From Rickettsiales bacterium (GTDB lineage: Bacteria > Pseudomonadota > Alphaproteobacteria > Rickettsiales > JANQQO01): a stretch of DNA of 21,991 nucleotides. Below the pieces are notes generated by a model that did not search any database, had not been told where the DNA came from, and saw only the letters and a list, made by a program, of their open reading frames with translations. Positions within the stretch are counted from its first letter, which is position 1. Each line of letters starts with the position of its first letter. Positions 21,605 through 21,991 of this stretch are shown here, in pieces. The stretch spans positions 1-21,991 of the forward strand of contig JANQQO010000261.1 in assembly GCA_028289305.1 (NCBI GenBank), written 5' to 3'. The translations under genes and the position numbers were made by a program.

Positions 21605-21991
21605 ATGCTGGGTCATAGCGATACATTGCGTATTTTCCTTGCGGAAGATAATGAGGGAGATGTTGTGCTGCTGAAAGGACGACTTTCACAGAGTGAATAT
21701 CCTTTTTTGATAGAAACCGCAAAAGATGGAGAAAAAGCCCTGGCGACTCTGCGCAGTGAGGGCCCAAAGCCGCATATTATTCTCTTAGATATTAACATGC
21801 CAAAGCTTGATGGGTTTGAGGTGTTAAGCGCGATAAAAGAGGATGGTGATTTAAAGGATATCCCCGTGGTGATGCTCACCAGCTCCATGCACCCGAATGA
21901 TATAGAGAGGGCCAAGGAATATGGCGCGAATGGGTATGTGAACAAGCCAGGAGACATTGATCCAGCCGATTTTGTGACCTTCCTTGATTTG
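21605..21991 (+). CDS. Response regulator, Rcp1-like receiver domain (partial, runs off window)
   Basis: The 129 visible codons encode a receiver domain: acidic pocket AEDNEGDVVLLKG (13-25), phosphoacceptor D62 in ILLDINMPKLDGFEVL, switch Thr in VVMLTSS, and the conserved Lys in YVNKPGD. The AEDN-x-x-D-x-x-L opening and the long loop before the Asp are typical of the Rcp1 group, single-domain regulators often paired with phytochrome-like or hybrid histidine kinases. The frame is open at the window edge, so an output domain cannot be excluded, although Rcp1 types end at about 140-150 residues. The leader holds the inverted repeat GTACTAAA/TTTAGTAC (21539-21546/21591-21598). No strong ribosome site is seen before ATG 21605. 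Confidence 0.85.
   Translation, partial: MLGHSDTLRIFLAEDNEGDVVLLKGRLSQSEYPFLIETAKDGEKALATLRSEGPKPHIILLDINMPKLDGFEVLSAIKEDGDLKDIPVVMLTSSMHPNDIERAKEYGANGYVNKPGDIDPADFVTFLDL

Overview
The window reads as a chromosomal segment of an alphaproteobacterium with GC content near one half. The main reasons are a divK-pleD pair with Caulobacter-like architecture, and three sites matching the CtrA box (TTAA-N7-TTAAC): two perfect and one with a single mismatch. I cannot name the genus; a deep-branching, free-living or host-associated lineage would fit.

Layout. (1) 17-3040, minus strand: a tight peptidoglycan-remodelling operon, mltB-rlpA-dac, with a 4-bp ATGA overlap and a 26-bp overlap. (2) 3085-4416, plus: a glycerol-1-phosphate dehydrogenase (EgsA/AraM) gene ending in a clear intrinsic terminator. 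(3) 4543-7665, plus: a 1040-residue, strongly divergent member of the phosphoenolpyruvate carboxylase (PEPC) family behind a perfect CtrA box. (4) 7754-9718, plus: acetyl-CoA synthetase. (5) 9851-12104, plus: divK-pleD-ruvX, probably one transcript. (6) 12427-17991, plus: a giant secreted RTX adhesin with eight tandem repeats of exactly 372 bp, also behind a perfect CtrA box. (7) 18112-18187, minus: tRNA-Thr(TGT). (8) 18309-19830, minus: a two-gene cassette with a DUF2946-like His/Cys protein and a His/Met-rich outer-membrane protein, possibly for copper. (9) 19874-20623, minus: rlmB-type rRNA methyltransferase. (10) 20963-21047, plus: tRNA-Tyr(GTA), followed by a structured 295-bp stretch that ends in a second copy of the tRNA 3' end. 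(11) 21605 to the window end, plus: a partial Rcp1-like single-domain response regulator.

How the parts may fit together. DivK and PleD belong to the cell-cycle network that controls CtrA and c-di-GMP. The adhesin is the sort of surface product such a network governs, and its promoter and that of the PEPC-like gene carry almost the same CtrA box. The most unusual items are the PEPC-like protein, which keeps most catalytic residues but has lost the usual allosteric and C-terminal signatures, and the tRNA-Tyr-linked structured insertion.
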